Assembly: GCA_963786625.1 (NCBI GenBank)
Contig: CAWAZS010000005.1
Span: forward strand, 186,001-250,000
Source: CAIWHR01 sp963786625
GTDB lineage: Bacteria > Pseudomonadota > Gammaproteobacteria > Burkholderiales > Casimicrobiaceae
Direction of reading: 5' to 3'
Length of the DNA: 64,000 nt
A program made the translations under genes and the position numbers. The number at the start of each line of letters is the position of its first letter. Position 1 is the stretch's first letter. Shown here in pieces: positions 25,638 to 34,617 of this stretch. Below the pieces are notes generated by a model. It was given only the letters and a program-made list of their open reading frames with translations. It searched no databases and was not told the origin of the DNA.

Positions 25638-26567
25638 GTGAACGACGCCAGCCGCACCGCCTTGATTGCCATCGACTGGGGAACGACGTCGGCGCGGGCG
25701 TATCGCATCGGTGCTGCGGGCGCAGTCCTCGCCGTGCGCAGCGCTCCGCTCGGCATCCGCAACGTCGAGGCCGACGGATTCGCCGCGGCGCTCGATCAAC
25801 TGCTCGGCGATTGGCGCGGCGAGCGCGCCCCGAGGGTCGCCTGCGGAATGGTCGGAAGCCGTCAGGGATGGATCGAGGCGCCTTACGTCGCGTGCCCCGC
25901 GGACCTGGCCGGGCTCGGCAGCACGCTGACGCGCACGCCCGGCGGCGAGCTCGCCATCGTGCCGGGTGCGAGCTGCCGCGACGGCGCCGGGATTCCCGAC
26001 GTGATGCGCGGCGAGGAGACGCAGCTCGCCGGCGCAGTGCGCCCGGGCGATGGCCGCGTGCTCGTCGTGCTTCCGGGGACGCACAGCAAGTGGGCGCTGG
26101 TCGACGAGGGAATGCTCGTCGCGTTCGCGACGTTCATGACCGGCGAGCTGTATGCGGTGTTGCTCGAGCACAGCATTCTGGGTCGGATGGCCGAACGCGG
26201 CGCGCCGTCCACGGCGGCGGCGGGAACGGCATTCGGCCGCGGCGTCGTGCGCAGCCTCGCCGGGGGCGGACTCACGCACCTGATCTTCGGCGCAAGGACG
26301 CTCGCGCTTGCCGGAGAGCTCGGGCCGGCCGAGGTCGGCGACTTCCTGTCGGGCGTGCTGATCGGCTATGAAGTCCGCGCGGCCGATGCGTGGGCCCGGG
26401 AGCGCGGCGGCCGCGTCGGCCCCGTGCGGGTGATCGGCGGCGACGTGATCGTCGGGCGCTACGTCGACGCGCTGGGGCGCGCCGGCATCGACGCCGAGCA
26501 GGGTCCCGCCGATGCCGCGGCGCACGGCATCTTCCGCATCGCGCAGCGCGCGGGGCTCGTCCACTGA
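25638..26567 (+). CDS. dgoK: 2-dehydro-3-deoxygalactonokinase
   Basis: This 309-residue sugar-acid kinase phosphorylates 2-keto-3-deoxygalactonate in the De Ley-Doudoroff galactose/galactonate route. It has the phosphate loop IAIDWGTTSARAYR, CGMVGSRQGWIEAPYV, MRGEETQLAGA, LPGTHSKWALV, FMTGELYAVL and a C-terminal GGDVIVGRYVDAL. The start codon is GTG 25638 (MNDASRTAL). The aldolase gene follows after 12 bases. The order kinase-aldolase-KDG kinase indicates one sugar-acid operon. Confidence 0.93.
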   Translation: MNDASRTALIAIDWGTTSARAYRIGAAGAVLAVRSAPLGIRNVEADGFAAALDQLLGDWRGERAPRVACGMVGSRQGWIEAPYVACPADLAGLGSTLTRTPGGELAIVPGASCRDGAGIPDVMRGEETQLAGAVRPGDGRVLVVLPGTHSKWALVDEGMLVAFATFMTGELYAVLLEHSILGRMAERGAPSTAAAGTAFGRGVVRSLAGGGLTHLIFGARTLALAGELGPAEVGDFLSGVLIGYEVRAADAWARERGGRVGPVRVIGGDVIVGRYVDALGRAGIDAEQGPADAAAHGIFRIAQRAGLVH

Positions 26568-26579
26568 CCCACCATCGCC

Positions 26580-27239
26580 ATGTCGAATCCGCTCACGCGC
26601 TATCTCGATCCGCTGCCGCTCGTCGCGGTGCTGCGCGGCATCGCGCCCGAGGAAATCCCCGCGATCGGCGCCGCGCTGGTCGCCCACGGCTTTCGCATCC
26701 TCGAGGTGCCGCTCAACTCGCCGCGGCCATTCGAGTCGATCCGGCTGCTCGCCGAGCACTTCGGGGAGCGCTGCCTCGTCGGCGCCGGCACGGTGCTCGC
26801 CGTGGACGAGGTGACGCAGGTGAGTGCGGCGGGCGGTCAGCTGGTGGTCATGCCGCACGGCGACACGGCAGTCATCCGCGAAGCGAAGCGCCAGGGGCGG
26901 ATCTGCATTCCCGGTGTCGCCACGCCGACGGAGGCGTTCGCGGCGCTCGCCGCCGGCGCCGATGGCCTGAAGATGTTTCCGGCGGAGCAGCTGCCCGCGG
27001 CGGCGCTCAAGGCATGGCGCGCGGTGCTTCCTGCGGCCGCGCTGGTCTTTCCGGTGGGCGGCATCCGGCCGGACAACATGGGGCCGTACTGGGCGGCCGG
27101 TGCGGATGGCTTCGGCACCGGAAGCAACCTCTACCGACCCGGCATGGCGGTCGCGGAAGTGGAGAAGTCGGCGGCCGCGTACGCCAGCGCGTTCCGCGCG
27201 CTGCCGCCGCGATCGCCGGCGGGGGCCGGGTTGCGATGA
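26580..27239 (+). CDS. dgoA: 2-dehydro-3-deoxy-6-phosphogalactonate aldolase
   Basis: This 219-residue KDPG-type class I aldolase splits KDPGal to pyruvate and glyceraldehyde 3-phosphate. Motifs are PLVAVLRGIAPEEI, RILEVPLNSPRPFESI (catalytic Glu), LVGAGTVLAVDEV, PHGDTAVIREAK and GLKMFPAEQL with the Schiff-base Lys. The PLNSP wording separates DgoA from Eda-type KDPG aldolases. Its stop overlaps the next start (ATGA), coupling it to the pfkB-family kinase. Confidence 0.93.
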   Translation: MSNPLTRYLDPLPLVAVLRGIAPEEIPAIGAALVAHGFRILEVPLNSPRPFESIRLLAEHFGERCLVGAGTVLAVDEVTQVSAAGGQLVVMPHGDTAVIREAKRQGRICIPGVATPTEAFAALAAGADGLKMFPAEQLPAAALKAWRAVLPAAALVFPVGGIRPDNMGPYWAAGADGFGTGSNLYRPGMAVAEVEKSAAAYASAFRALPPRSPAGAGLR

Positions 27240-28193
27240 CCCCGGCGTCGCCCGCGGCGCCGGCGATCGTCGCGCTCGGCGAGGCGATGGTCGAGTTCAA
27301 CCAGGCGCGCGCCGAGGCGCCGGATGTCTACCTGCGCGGCTTCGGCGGCGACACGTCGAACATGGCGATCGCTGCGTCGCGGCTCGGGGCGGCCAGCGGC
27401 TACGTGACCCGCGTCGGCGACGATGCGTTCGGTCGCGCGCTGCGCCGGCTGTGGTCCGACGAGGGCGTGGACACCCGCGGCGTGGAAAGCGATGTCGATG
27501 CGCCGACCGGCATCTATTTCGTCACGCACGGGCCGGGCGGGCACGAGTTCTCGTACCTCCGCGCGGGATCCGCGGCGTCGCGGATGGATCCGGCGAAGCT
27601 GCCGCTGACGCTGATCGGCGCCGCGCGCGTGCTGCACCTGTCCGGCATCAGCCAGGCGATCAGCGTTGGCGCCTGCGACGCGGCGTTCGCGGCGATCGAA
27701 GCGGCAAAGGCCGGCGGCGCGCGCGTTTCCTACGATCCCAACCTGCAGGCTGAAGCTGTGGCCGCTGGCGCGGGCACGCGCGGTCGTGCTGGCCACGGTC
27801 GCGCAATGCGACTGGTTCCTGCCGAGTCTGGACGAGGCGCGCCTGCTGTCGGGCCTGTCCGAACCGGAAGCGATCATCGACTGGTGGCATCGTCGGGGCG
27901 CGCCGGTGGTCGCGCTGAAATGCGGCGCGGACGGTGCCGTGGTCTCCGACGGCCGACGCATCGAGCGCATCGCCGGTCACGCCGTGAACAGCGTGGATGC
28001 AACCGGCGCGGGCGACTGCTTCGACGGGGCCTTTGCCGCGCGCACGGTGGCCGGCGACGATCCGTTTGCCGCGGCGCGTTACGCCAACGCCGCGGCCGCG
28101 CTGGCGACGACCGGATTCGGCGCGGTGGCGCCTCTGCCGCGCGATGTCGACGTGCGCGCGCTGCTCGCCTCCGGCTCGGGTCCCGGGCGCTGA
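27236..28193 (+). CDS. kdgK: 2-dehydro-3-deoxygluconokinase, PfkB family (one frameshift)
   Basis: This is a PfkB sugar kinase of about 318 residues. It opens with IVALGEAMVEFNQARAE, has RGFGGDTSNMAIAASRLG and RVGDDAFGRALRRLW, and ends with the PfkB signature DATGAGDCFDGAF. These are features of 2-keto-3-deoxygluconate kinases. The frame changes near 27750, where NLQAEAVAAG should read NLRLKLWPLARA; a single-base shift explains it. The start overlaps the dgoA stop. Having both dgoK and kdgK suggests the operon handles two epimeric keto-deoxy acids, or one enzyme is promiscuous. Confidence 0.88.
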
Positions 28194-28273
28194 GCGGCGG
28201 CGGAAATCGCTGGCAATTGCCGGCGCAGCGGATAAAATCTCCGTCAACGCCAGTGTAGGAGGGGAGGAAGCGC

Positions 28274-28519
28274 GTGACTCCGATCGCCAAGGCGGTGCAG
28301 CATCTCGAGGCCGGGGAATGGAAGGCGGCGCACTCGCTGGTACAGAAGGACGCGTCGTGGCTGGGCTGCTGGGCCCACGGCATCGTGCATCTCGTCGAGG
28401 GCGACCTCGACAACGCCAAGTACTGGTATCGGCGGGCTCACCGCCCGATGCCGCACGGCAACACGGCGAACGCCGAGATCGCCGCACTCAAGGCGACGCT
28501 CAAGGACGGCACGCAGTGA
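28274..28519 (+). CDS. Small conserved-looking protein, unknown function
   Basis: This 81-residue protein starts at GTG 28274, preceded by AGGAGGGGAGGAAG. The sequence is rich in Trp and has a TPR-like pair of helices (AVQHLEAGEWKAAHSLVQ and GDLDNAKYWYRRAHRPM) with WLGCWAHGIVHLVE between them. Codon use is like that of the neighbours and the ribosome site is strong, so it is very likely real. I do not know a function. A TAAAAT box at 28233-28238 may be its promoter -10 element. Confidence 0.7.
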   Translation: MTPIAKAVQHLEAGEWKAAHSLVQKDASWLGCWAHGIVHLVEGDLDNAKYWYRRAHRPMPHGNTANAEIAALKATLKDGTQ

Positions 28520-28537
28520 CCGCGGCGGCCGGCCCGC

Positions 28538-28560
28538 GCGGCCGGCGCGGAGCCGGCCGC
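28538..28560. repeat. GC-only inverted repeat upstream of crcB
   Basis: GCGGCCGGC (28538-28546) and GCCGGCCGC (28552-28560) form a perfect nine-base stem with a five-base loop. There is no T-tract, so it is not a typical intrinsic terminator. It lies between the small gene ending at 28519 and crcB. Confidence 0.45.
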
Positions 28561-28619
28561 GGCGCTCCGCGCGGCTGACGGAGGGATCGCGGCGCGCCCG
28601 GCTGCGCACGGAGGTCACG

Positions 28620-29015
28620 ATGCCCTGGAGCGGGATACTGGCGGTGGGCGGCGGCGCGGCTGCCGGCGCGTGGCTGCGCTGGGGACTCGGCATCGCTCTG
28701 AATCCGGTGTTTCCGACGCTGCCCCTGGGCACGCTGGCGGCGAACCTCGTCGGCGGCCTCCTCATGGGGGTCACGATGGAAATCCTCACCCGGCATGCGG
28801 TGCTCTCGCCCGAGGCGCAGCTGCTCGTGACCACCGGCTTCCTCGGCGGACTCACGACGTTCTCGACGTTCTCCGCCGAGATCGTCACGCTGCTGCTGCG
28901 CCGGGAATACCTGTGGGGAACGATCGCGATAACCGCGCACGTCGTCGGTTCGCTCGCACTGACGATCGTCGGCATTCTGCTGGCGCGCGCGCTCTTTGCC
29001 TGGGGGGCCCCATGA
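28620..29015 (+). CDS. crcB: Fluoride channel CrcB/FluC
   Basis: This 131-residue protein with four membrane helices is a fluoride-exporting channel that works as an antiparallel dimer. Typical phrases are GGGAAAGAWLRWGLGI, PLGTLAANLVGGLLMGV (channel Asn) and TTGFLGGLTTFSTFSAE (Phe box and polar track). Its stop overlaps the start of the DUF190 gene by four bases. I looked for a crcB-motif fluoride riboswitch in the 100 bases upstream and did not see one. Confidence 0.93.
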   Translation: MPWSGILAVGGGAAAGAWLRWGLGIALNPVFPTLPLGTLAANLVGGLLMGVTMEILTRHAVLSPEAQLLVTTGFLGGLTTFSTFSAEIVTLLLRREYLWGTIAITAHVVGSLALTIVGILLARALFAWGAP

Positions 29016-29335
29016 ACGGCACGCTGCTGCGCTTCTACGTGCACGAACGGCGGATGCATCGCCACGTCGCGCTGTACGAGTGGCTGCTCGAGCAGGCCAA
29101 GGCGCTCGGCATCCGCGGCGGCTCGGCGTTTCGCGCCATCGCGGGATTCGGCCGGCATGGCATCCTGCACGAGGAGCACTTCTTCGAGCTCGCCGCCGAC
29201 ACGACGGTCCAGATCGAGTTCGCCGTCAGCGACGAGGAGGCCGGCCGATTGCTCGACCTGCTCCGCCGCGAGCGGATCAGCGTCTTCTACGCGCGCGTTC
29301 CCGCGGAGTTCGGCGCCATCGAAGGCGATCGCTAG
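29012..29335 (+). CDS. DUF190 domain protein
   Basis: This 107-residue protein is a single DUF190 (PII-like fold) domain: LLRFYVHERRMHRHVALYEW, GIRGGSAFRAIAGFGRHGIL, HEEHFFELAADTTVQIEFAV and VFYARVPAEFG. It is often encoded next to CrcB or potassium transporters and may regulate them, but no function is proven. ATG overlaps the crcB stop (ATGA), so the two products are made in a fixed ratio. Confidence 0.9.
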   Translation: MNGTLLRFYVHERRMHRHVALYEWLLEQAKALGIRGGSAFRAIAGFGRHGILHEEHFFELAADTTVQIEFAVSDEEAGRLLDLLRRERISVFYARVPAEFGAIEGDR

Positions 29336-29400
29336 CCGGACGTCGCGGCGGGCGCCGGTCCCATCCGGTAGACTGCTGTCTTTCTCCTACGGAGTTTCCG

Positions 29401-30377
29401 ATGTCGAAAGCCATACGCATCCACGCCAACGGCGGCCCCGAGGTCCTGCAGTGGGAGGACGTCGCCGTCGGCGATCCCGGCCCCGGCGAAGCGCGCGTGC
29501 GCCACACCGCGGTCGGACTCAACTACATCGACACCTATCATCGCAGCGGTCTCTACAAGCTCCCGCTGCCGTCCGGGCTGGGCACCGAGGCGGCGGGCAC
29601 GGTCGAGGCGGTCGGCGCGGGCGTCGACTGGGTGAAGCCCGGCGACCGCGTCGCCTATTGCGGCGGCCCGCTCGGCGCATACAGCCAGTCGCGGGTGATG
29701 CCGGCGGACCGGCTGGTCAAGCTGCCCGACGGCGTGTCCGACCGCGTGCGCCGCGACGCTGATGCTGAAGGGCCTCACCGTCCAGTATCTGCTCCGCCAG
29801 ACGCACCGGCTCAACGCCGGGGACACGATCCTGTTCCACGCCGCCGCCGGCGGGGTTGGCCTGATCGCCTGCCAGTGGGCGCGCGCGCTCGGCGTCACCA
29901 TGATCGGCACCGTCGGCTCGGACGAGAAGGCCGCGCTCGCGAAGGCCAACGGCTGCGCGCACACGATCGTCTACACGCGCGAGAACTTCGTCGAACGGGT
30001 CAAGGCGCTGACCGGCGGCAAGGGCGTGCCGGTCGTCTACGACGGCATCGGCAAGGACACCTTTCCCGGCGTCGCTCGACTGCCTGTCGCCGCGCGGGCT
30101 GTGGGTGAGCTTCGGCAACGCGTCGGGCGCGGTCCCGCCGTTCGACATCCTGATGCTGTCGCAGAAGGGCTCGCTGTACGCGACCCGTCCGACGCTCGCC
30201 ACCTATGCGGCAAAGCGCGCGGACCTCACGGCGATGGCCGCGGAGATGTTCGATCTCGTGCGCGCCGGCAAGCTCGTCAGCGAGCCGCGGCAGACGTTCG
30301 CGTTGAAGGACGCGGCCGACGCGCATCGCGCGCTCCAGTCGCGCGCGACGACCGGCGCGACCGTCCTGCTGCCCTGA
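29401..30377 (+). CDS. qor: NADPH:quinone oxidoreductase, zeta-crystallin type (two frameshifts)
   Basis: This is a medium-chain dehydrogenase of about 325 residues that reduces quinones with NADPH and lacks zinc ligands. Motifs are NGGPEVLQWEDVAVGDPGPG, VGLNYIDTYHRSGLY, GLGTEAAGTVEAVG, the Rossmann segment LFHAAAGGVGLIACQWARAL and the C-terminal SGAVPPFDILMLSQKGSL and AHRALQSRATTGATVLLP. Frames change near 29748 and 30072. CTACGGAG precedes the ATG. It converges with the NAD(P)HX repair gene. Confidence 0.9.
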
Positions 30378-30445
30378 CGTTCGCTGGACCCCTCCGCGCC
30401 ACGCGCTTCGGGGCTGATTCGCGTTCGGGACGCGGCCCTTCGTGC

Positions 30446-31955
30446 TCAGTGCGCCGTCGCGCGCGGCGGCATTGAGCAGCGCGCGCGCGGCCGGCGCGAG
30501 CTCGGCGGCGGTGAGGCCCAGCGGTCCGCGACCCGTCGCGCACGCAGGCGTCCGCGGCGGCGCCGTGCAGGCAGACGGCATAGCGCAGCGCGGTCTTCGC
30601 GTCGAGTCCCTGGGCGAGGAACGCGCCGGCGAATCCCGCGAGGACGTCGCCGGTGCCGGCGCTGGAAAGTCCCGGGTTGCCGCTGGCGTTGATGTCCCAG
30701 GTCCCGTCCGGGTACGCAAGCACGCTGCCGGCGCCCTTGACGACCACCGCCGCGTGCAGCCTCGCCGCGAGCGCGCGCGCCGCCCCCAGGCGGTCCGCCT
30801 GGACCGCGGCGGTGCCGGTGCCCAGGAGACGCGCGGCCTCGGCCGGGTGCGGCGTGACGCAGCGTCGGGAAATCGCGCGCAGCCACGCGCCGCGGCCAGC
30901 GCGGGATCGGCGGCGACGGCGTTCAGCGCGTCGGCATCGAGCACCAGCGGGACGCGCTCGCGCGATCGCCCGCGCGAGGAGCGCTCGCGCGGCACCGCTC
31001 GCACCGAGCCCCGGACCGCAGACGAGTGCGTCGCGCCGGCGTCGAGCACGTGCTCCGCGGAGCGCAGCATCAGCTCCGGCTGACCCCAGTCGACGGCCGG
31101 GCGCCTCGCGGCGAGGATGCCGACCCACACCTTGCCGGCGCCCGCGTGAAGCGCGGCGCGTCCCGCGAGCAGCGGTGCGCCGACCATGCCGTCCTCGCCG
31201 CCGACGATGCCCAGCGTGCCGAAACTCCCCTTGTGGACGTTCCGCGATCGCGTCGCGCGAGGACGTCGGGCAGCGCGGCCGCGAGGACGGGCCAGTCGAG
31301 CCGGTGGCCCGCGGCCGGCGCGATCGCCTCCGCGTCGAGGCCGAGCTCGTGCACCGAGACGGTGCCGCAGAGATCGACGCCGTCCGCGGTCAGGAGCCCG
31401 GGCTTGAGCGCGATGAACGTCGCCGTCGCCGTCGCATGGATCGTCGGCCCGAGGGCCGTGCCGGTGTCGGCGGCGAGTCCGCTCGGGATGTCGAGGGCGA
31501 GGATCGGAGCGCCCGCGCCGTTCGCCCATTCGACCATCGCAGCGTACTCCGCGGACAGCGGTCGGCCGAGACCGATGCCGAACAGGCCGTCGATCACCAG
31601 CGATCCGCGCCAGCCTGCCGGAATCGCGGACACCGTTGCCCCGCCGGCAGCGAGGAATGCGCGATGCGCGGCGGCCGCGTCCGCGGGCAGCGCGGCCGGA
31701 TCCCCGCGAAACACCACGGTCACCTCGAAGAATGCTTCGCGGAGCCGGCGCGCCACGACGAACGCGTCGCCGCCGTTGTTGCCGGGCCCGGCGAGCACCA
31801 GCACGGATCCGCCGCGCTCGCCGATGAGCGCGCGCGCGACCTCCGCCGCGGCTTCGCCCGCGCGCTCCATCAGCGGCGCGGCGCTTCGCCGCCGTCTCGA
31901 CGGCACGCAGCTCGTCCGTGCGGTAGATGGGGCGCAACGGGCGCGCGCGGGTCAT
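30446..31955 (-). CDS. nnr: Bifunctional NAD(P)HX epimerase/dehydratase (about six frameshifts)
   Basis: This enzyme repairs hydrated NADH and NADPH. The N-terminal YjeF epimerase domain shows VLVLAGPGNNGGDAFVVARR and LVIDGLFGIGLGRPL. The C-terminal ADP-dependent dehydratase domain shows HKGSFGTLGIVGGEDGMVGA, LVLDADALNAVA, TPHPAEAARLLG and NPGLSSAGTGDVLAGFAGAF. The start is MTRARPLRPIYRTDELRAVE at 31955. The frame changes about six times (near 31885, 31225, 31040, 30950, 30870 and 30535), the densest set of indels in the window. The exact stop is uncertain; 30446 is the first stop consistent with the alignment end (ARALLNAAARDGAL). Confidence 0.82.
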
Positions 31956-32024
31956 GCCCGATTATAGGCTGCGCGAGCACCGCGCCGACGGGCGCTTTCC
32001 GGCCGCATGACGCGTCGTCGCGCA

Positions 32025-32054
32025 TGGACAGGATCGCGCCGGCGACGCTAGAAT
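32025..32054 (+). promoter_or_regulatory. Probable sigma-70 promoter of gltI
   Basis: TGGACA (32025-32030) and TAGAAT (32049-32054) are separated by 18 bases, each one mismatch from or close to the consensus. Transcription would start near 32061, about 90 bases before gltI. The site lies in the intergenic region divergent from nnr. Confidence 0.5.
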
Positions 32055-32150
32055 GCTGCGCTTGCGAGCCGGTGCCGGCGCAGATCCCGCCCGGCACGGC
32101 AATCCGCCATTCCGTCGCGGCCCGCGGGGCCGATCCAAAGGAGAAACTCG

Positions 32151-33045
32151 ATGAAGCTCATCCCCAAGGCCGGGCTCGCGCTGGCCGCCGCCATGTTCGC
32201 GCTGACCGCCCATGCGCAGGAGCTGACCGGCACGCTGAAGAAGATCAAGGAGACCGGCGCGATCACGATCGGCCACCGCGAGTCGTCGATCCCGTTCTCG
32301 CTACCTCGACGACAAGCAGCAGCCGGTCGGCTACGCGATGGACCTGTGCATGAAGGTCGTCGACGCGATCAAGGCCGAGCTCAAGATGCCGAACCTCAAG
32401 GTCAACCTGCAGCCGGTCACCTCGGGCAACCGGATCCCGCAGCTGCAGGCCGGCAACATCGACATGGAATGCGGCTCGACCACCAACAGCGTCGAGCGGC
32501 AGAAGCAGGTCGCCTTCGGCCCGACCTATTTCGTCATCAACGTCACCGCGGCGGTGAAGAAGAGCTCCGGCATCAAGCAGCTCGCCGACCTGAACGGCAA
32601 GACGATCTCGACGACCTCCGGCACGACGTCGGTGCCGCTGCTCAAGCAGTACGAGAAGACCAAGAGCGTCGACATCAAGGAAATCTACGGCAAGGACCAC
32701 GCCGAGTCGTTCCTGCTGCTCGCGCAGGACCGCTCGGCGGCGTTCGTGATGGACGACATCCTGCTCGCCGGCCAGATCGCGAACTCGGACAAGCCCGGCG
32801 ACTACCTGATCATCCCGGAATCGCTGCGCCAGGAGCCGTACGGCATGATGCTGCGCAAGGACGACCCGCAGTTCAAGGCGCTGGTCGACAAGACGGTCGG
32901 CGCGGTGATGAAGTCGGGCGAGATCGACAGGATCTACGCCAAGTGGTTCACGAGCCCGATTCCGCCGAAGGGCGTCAACATGAACTTCCCGGCGACGCCG
33001 GCGATCAAGGAAGCCTTCAAGAACCCGAACGACAAGGGCGTCTGA
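32151..33045 (+). CDS. gltI: Glutamate/aspartate ABC transporter, periplasmic binding protein GltI (one frameshift)
   Basis: This binding protein of about 297 residues has a signal peptide (MKLIPKAGLALAAAMFALTA, cleaved after HAQ). It follows the GltI/SBP family 3 pattern: LKKIKETGAITIGHRESSIP, FSYLDDKQQPVGYAMDLC, GNIDMECGSTTNSVERQKQV, TISTTSGTTSVPLLKQYEK, LLLAQDRSAAFVMDD and ending FKNPNDKGV. One extra base near 32300 shifts the frame after IPFS. AAAGGAG lies eight bases before the ATG. It heads the gltIJKL operon for acidic amino acid uptake. Confidence 0.92.
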
Positions 33046-33060
33046 CAGGTTGCACGCAAA

Positions 33061-33122
33061 GCGCTCCGCATCGGCGGAGCGCCGAGGGGCCGGACGTTGC
33101 GCACGTTGCCGGCCCCTTTTTT
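33061..33122 (+). terminator. Tandem hairpins with T-tract between gltI and gltJ
   Basis: A first stem GCGCTCCGC (33061-33069) pairs with GCGGAGCGC (33074-33082). A second stem GGGGCCGG (33086-33093) pairs with CCGGCCCC (33109-33116) and is followed directly by TTTTTT (33117-33122). The second has the complete form of an intrinsic terminator. As it separates the binding-protein gene from the permease genes, partial termination there would give an excess of GltI over the membrane complex. Confidence 0.85.
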
Positions 33123-33172
33123 CCGCCGGGGGTGCCGCGGCGGGCGCGGTCGAGGCGCAGGGGAGGTGAGCC

Positions 33173-33913
33173 GTGAAATTCGACCTGGACTGGACGGTCT
33201 TCTTCCAGGAGATCCCGGGCGGCGGCGAGACGTACTTCGACCTGCTCGTCTCCGGACTGTGGTGGACCCTCGGGGTGTCCGCCTGCGCGTGGGTCATCGC
33301 GCTCGTCGTCGGCTCGGTGATCGGGACGATCCGCACGACGCAGCAGCCGTGGCTCGTCCGGGCCGGCAACGCCTGGGTCGAGCTCTTCCGCAACATCCCG
33401 CTGCTCGTCCAGATGTTCCTCTGGTACTTCGTCATTCCGGAGTTCATCCCGCCGCTCAAGCACTGGGTCGTGCAGGCCGATCCGGCGCACGCGCAGTTCC
33501 TCTCGGCGGTGCTCTGCCTCGGGCTGTTCACGTCGGCGCGCGTCGCCGAGCAGGTGCGCGCCGGGATCCAGTCGCTCCCGCGCGGCCAGCGCTACGCCGG
33601 GATGGCGATCGGCCTCACCACGACGCAGGTCTACCGCTACGTGCTGCTGCCGATGGCGTTCCGGATCGTGATCCCGCCGCTGACCAGCGAGACGATGAAC
33701 CTGATCAAGAACTCGTCGATCGCGCTGACGATCGGGCTCGCCGAACTGACGTTCCGCTCCCGCGAGATGGGCGAGTACACCTTCCGCTTCTTCGAGGCGT
33801 TCTCGGCGGCGACGCTCGTCTACATCGTCATCGCGATGACCGCCAACCGCGTGATGGCGGTGGTCGAGCGCAAGGTCGCGGTGCCGGGCTACATCGCCGG
33901 CGGCGGGAAGTAG
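33173..33913 (+). CDS. gltJ: Glutamate/aspartate ABC transporter permease GltJ
   Basis: This 246-residue permease with a GTG start is preceded by GGGGAGGTGAG. It matches the HisM/GltJ family: FDLLVSGLWWTLGVSACAWV, VELFRNIPLLVQMFLWYFVI, the EAA loop (EQVRAGIQSLPRGQRYAGMA, IGLTTTQVYRYVLLPMAFRI) and NLIKNSSIALTIGLAELTF. About five membrane helices are expected. It pairs with GltK to form the heterodimeric channel. The frame is intact. Confidence 0.93.
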   Translation: MKFDLDWTVFFQEIPGGGETYFDLLVSGLWWTLGVSACAWVIALVVGSVIGTIRTTQQPWLVRAGNAWVELFRNIPLLVQMFLWYFVIPEFIPPLKHWVVQADPAHAQFLSAVLCLGLFTSARVAEQVRAGIQSLPRGQRYAGMAIGLTTTQVYRYVLLPMAFRIVIPPLTSETMNLIKNSSIALTIGLAELTFRSREMGEYTFRFFEAFSAATLVYIVIAMTANRVMAVVERKVAVPGYIAGGGK

Positions 33914-33923
33914 GGGACCGGCG

Positions 33924-34607
33924 ATGACCTCGACTTCGACGTCGTCAGCCGCTCGCTGCCCTACCTGTGGAAGGGCTTCCAGTACACGGTCCAGCTGACC
34001 GCGATCGCGTCGGTCGGCGGGCTCTTCTTCGGCACGCTGCTCGCGCTGGCGCGCCTGTCGTCGTTCCAGGTCCTGTCGAACGTCGCCGCCGGCTACGTGA
34101 ACCTGATGCGCTCGATCCCGCTGGTGCTGGTGCTGTTCTGGTTCTTCTTCCTGATGCCGCAGGTGCTGCAGCTCGTCACCGGGGGCGAGCGGCCGCCGCA
34201 GATCGGCGCGGAGCGCACGGCGATCATCACCTTCATCATGTTCGAGGCGGCGTACTTCTGCGAGATCATGCGCGCCGGAATCCAGTCGATCGCCAAGGGG
34301 CCAGGTGCACTCGGCGTACGCGCTGGGGCTCACCTACGGCCAGGCGATGCGGCTCGTCATCCTGCCGCAGGCGTTCCGCAACATGATCCCGGTGCTGCTG
34401 ACGCAGACGATCATCCTGTTCCAGGACACCTCGCTGGTGTACGTGATCTCGGCGACCGACTTCACCGGCGCCGCGTCGAAGATCGCGCAGCGCGACGGCC
34501 GGCTGGTCGAGATGTACCTGTTCGTGGCCGTCGTCTACTTCGTGCTCTGCTACACGCTGTCGTACGCGGTGAAGCTGCTGCAGAAGAAGATCGCCGTCAT
34601 CCGCTGA
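33924..34607 (+). CDS. gltK: Glutamate/aspartate ABC transporter permease GltK (two frameshifts)
   Basis: This is the second permease, about 227 residues. The conserved body reads DFDVVSRSLPYLWKGFQYTV, MRSIPLVLVLFWFFFLMPQV, FEAAYFCEIMRAGIQSIAKG, LGLTYGQAMRLVILPQAFRN and DTSLVYVISATDF. The ATG at 33924 is one base out of frame with this body, so one base is missing just after the start (the N-terminus should be close to M-x-LDFDVV). A second shift lies near 34303. It follows gltJ after ten bases. Confidence 0.9.
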
Positions 34608-34617
34608 GGCCCCCATC

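Noticed and set aside
28520..28619. Fluoride riboswitch before crcB
   Set aside because: The expected conserved core and pseudoknot elements are not visible. Only a GC-rich stem is present.
30000..31955. A single 651-codon minus-strand frame covering nnr and the end of qor
   Set aside because: Only alternating segments of it resemble Nnr. The remaining segments are Arg/Ala-rich shadow, and the true product switches frame several times. Its last 450 bases oppose the real qor gene.
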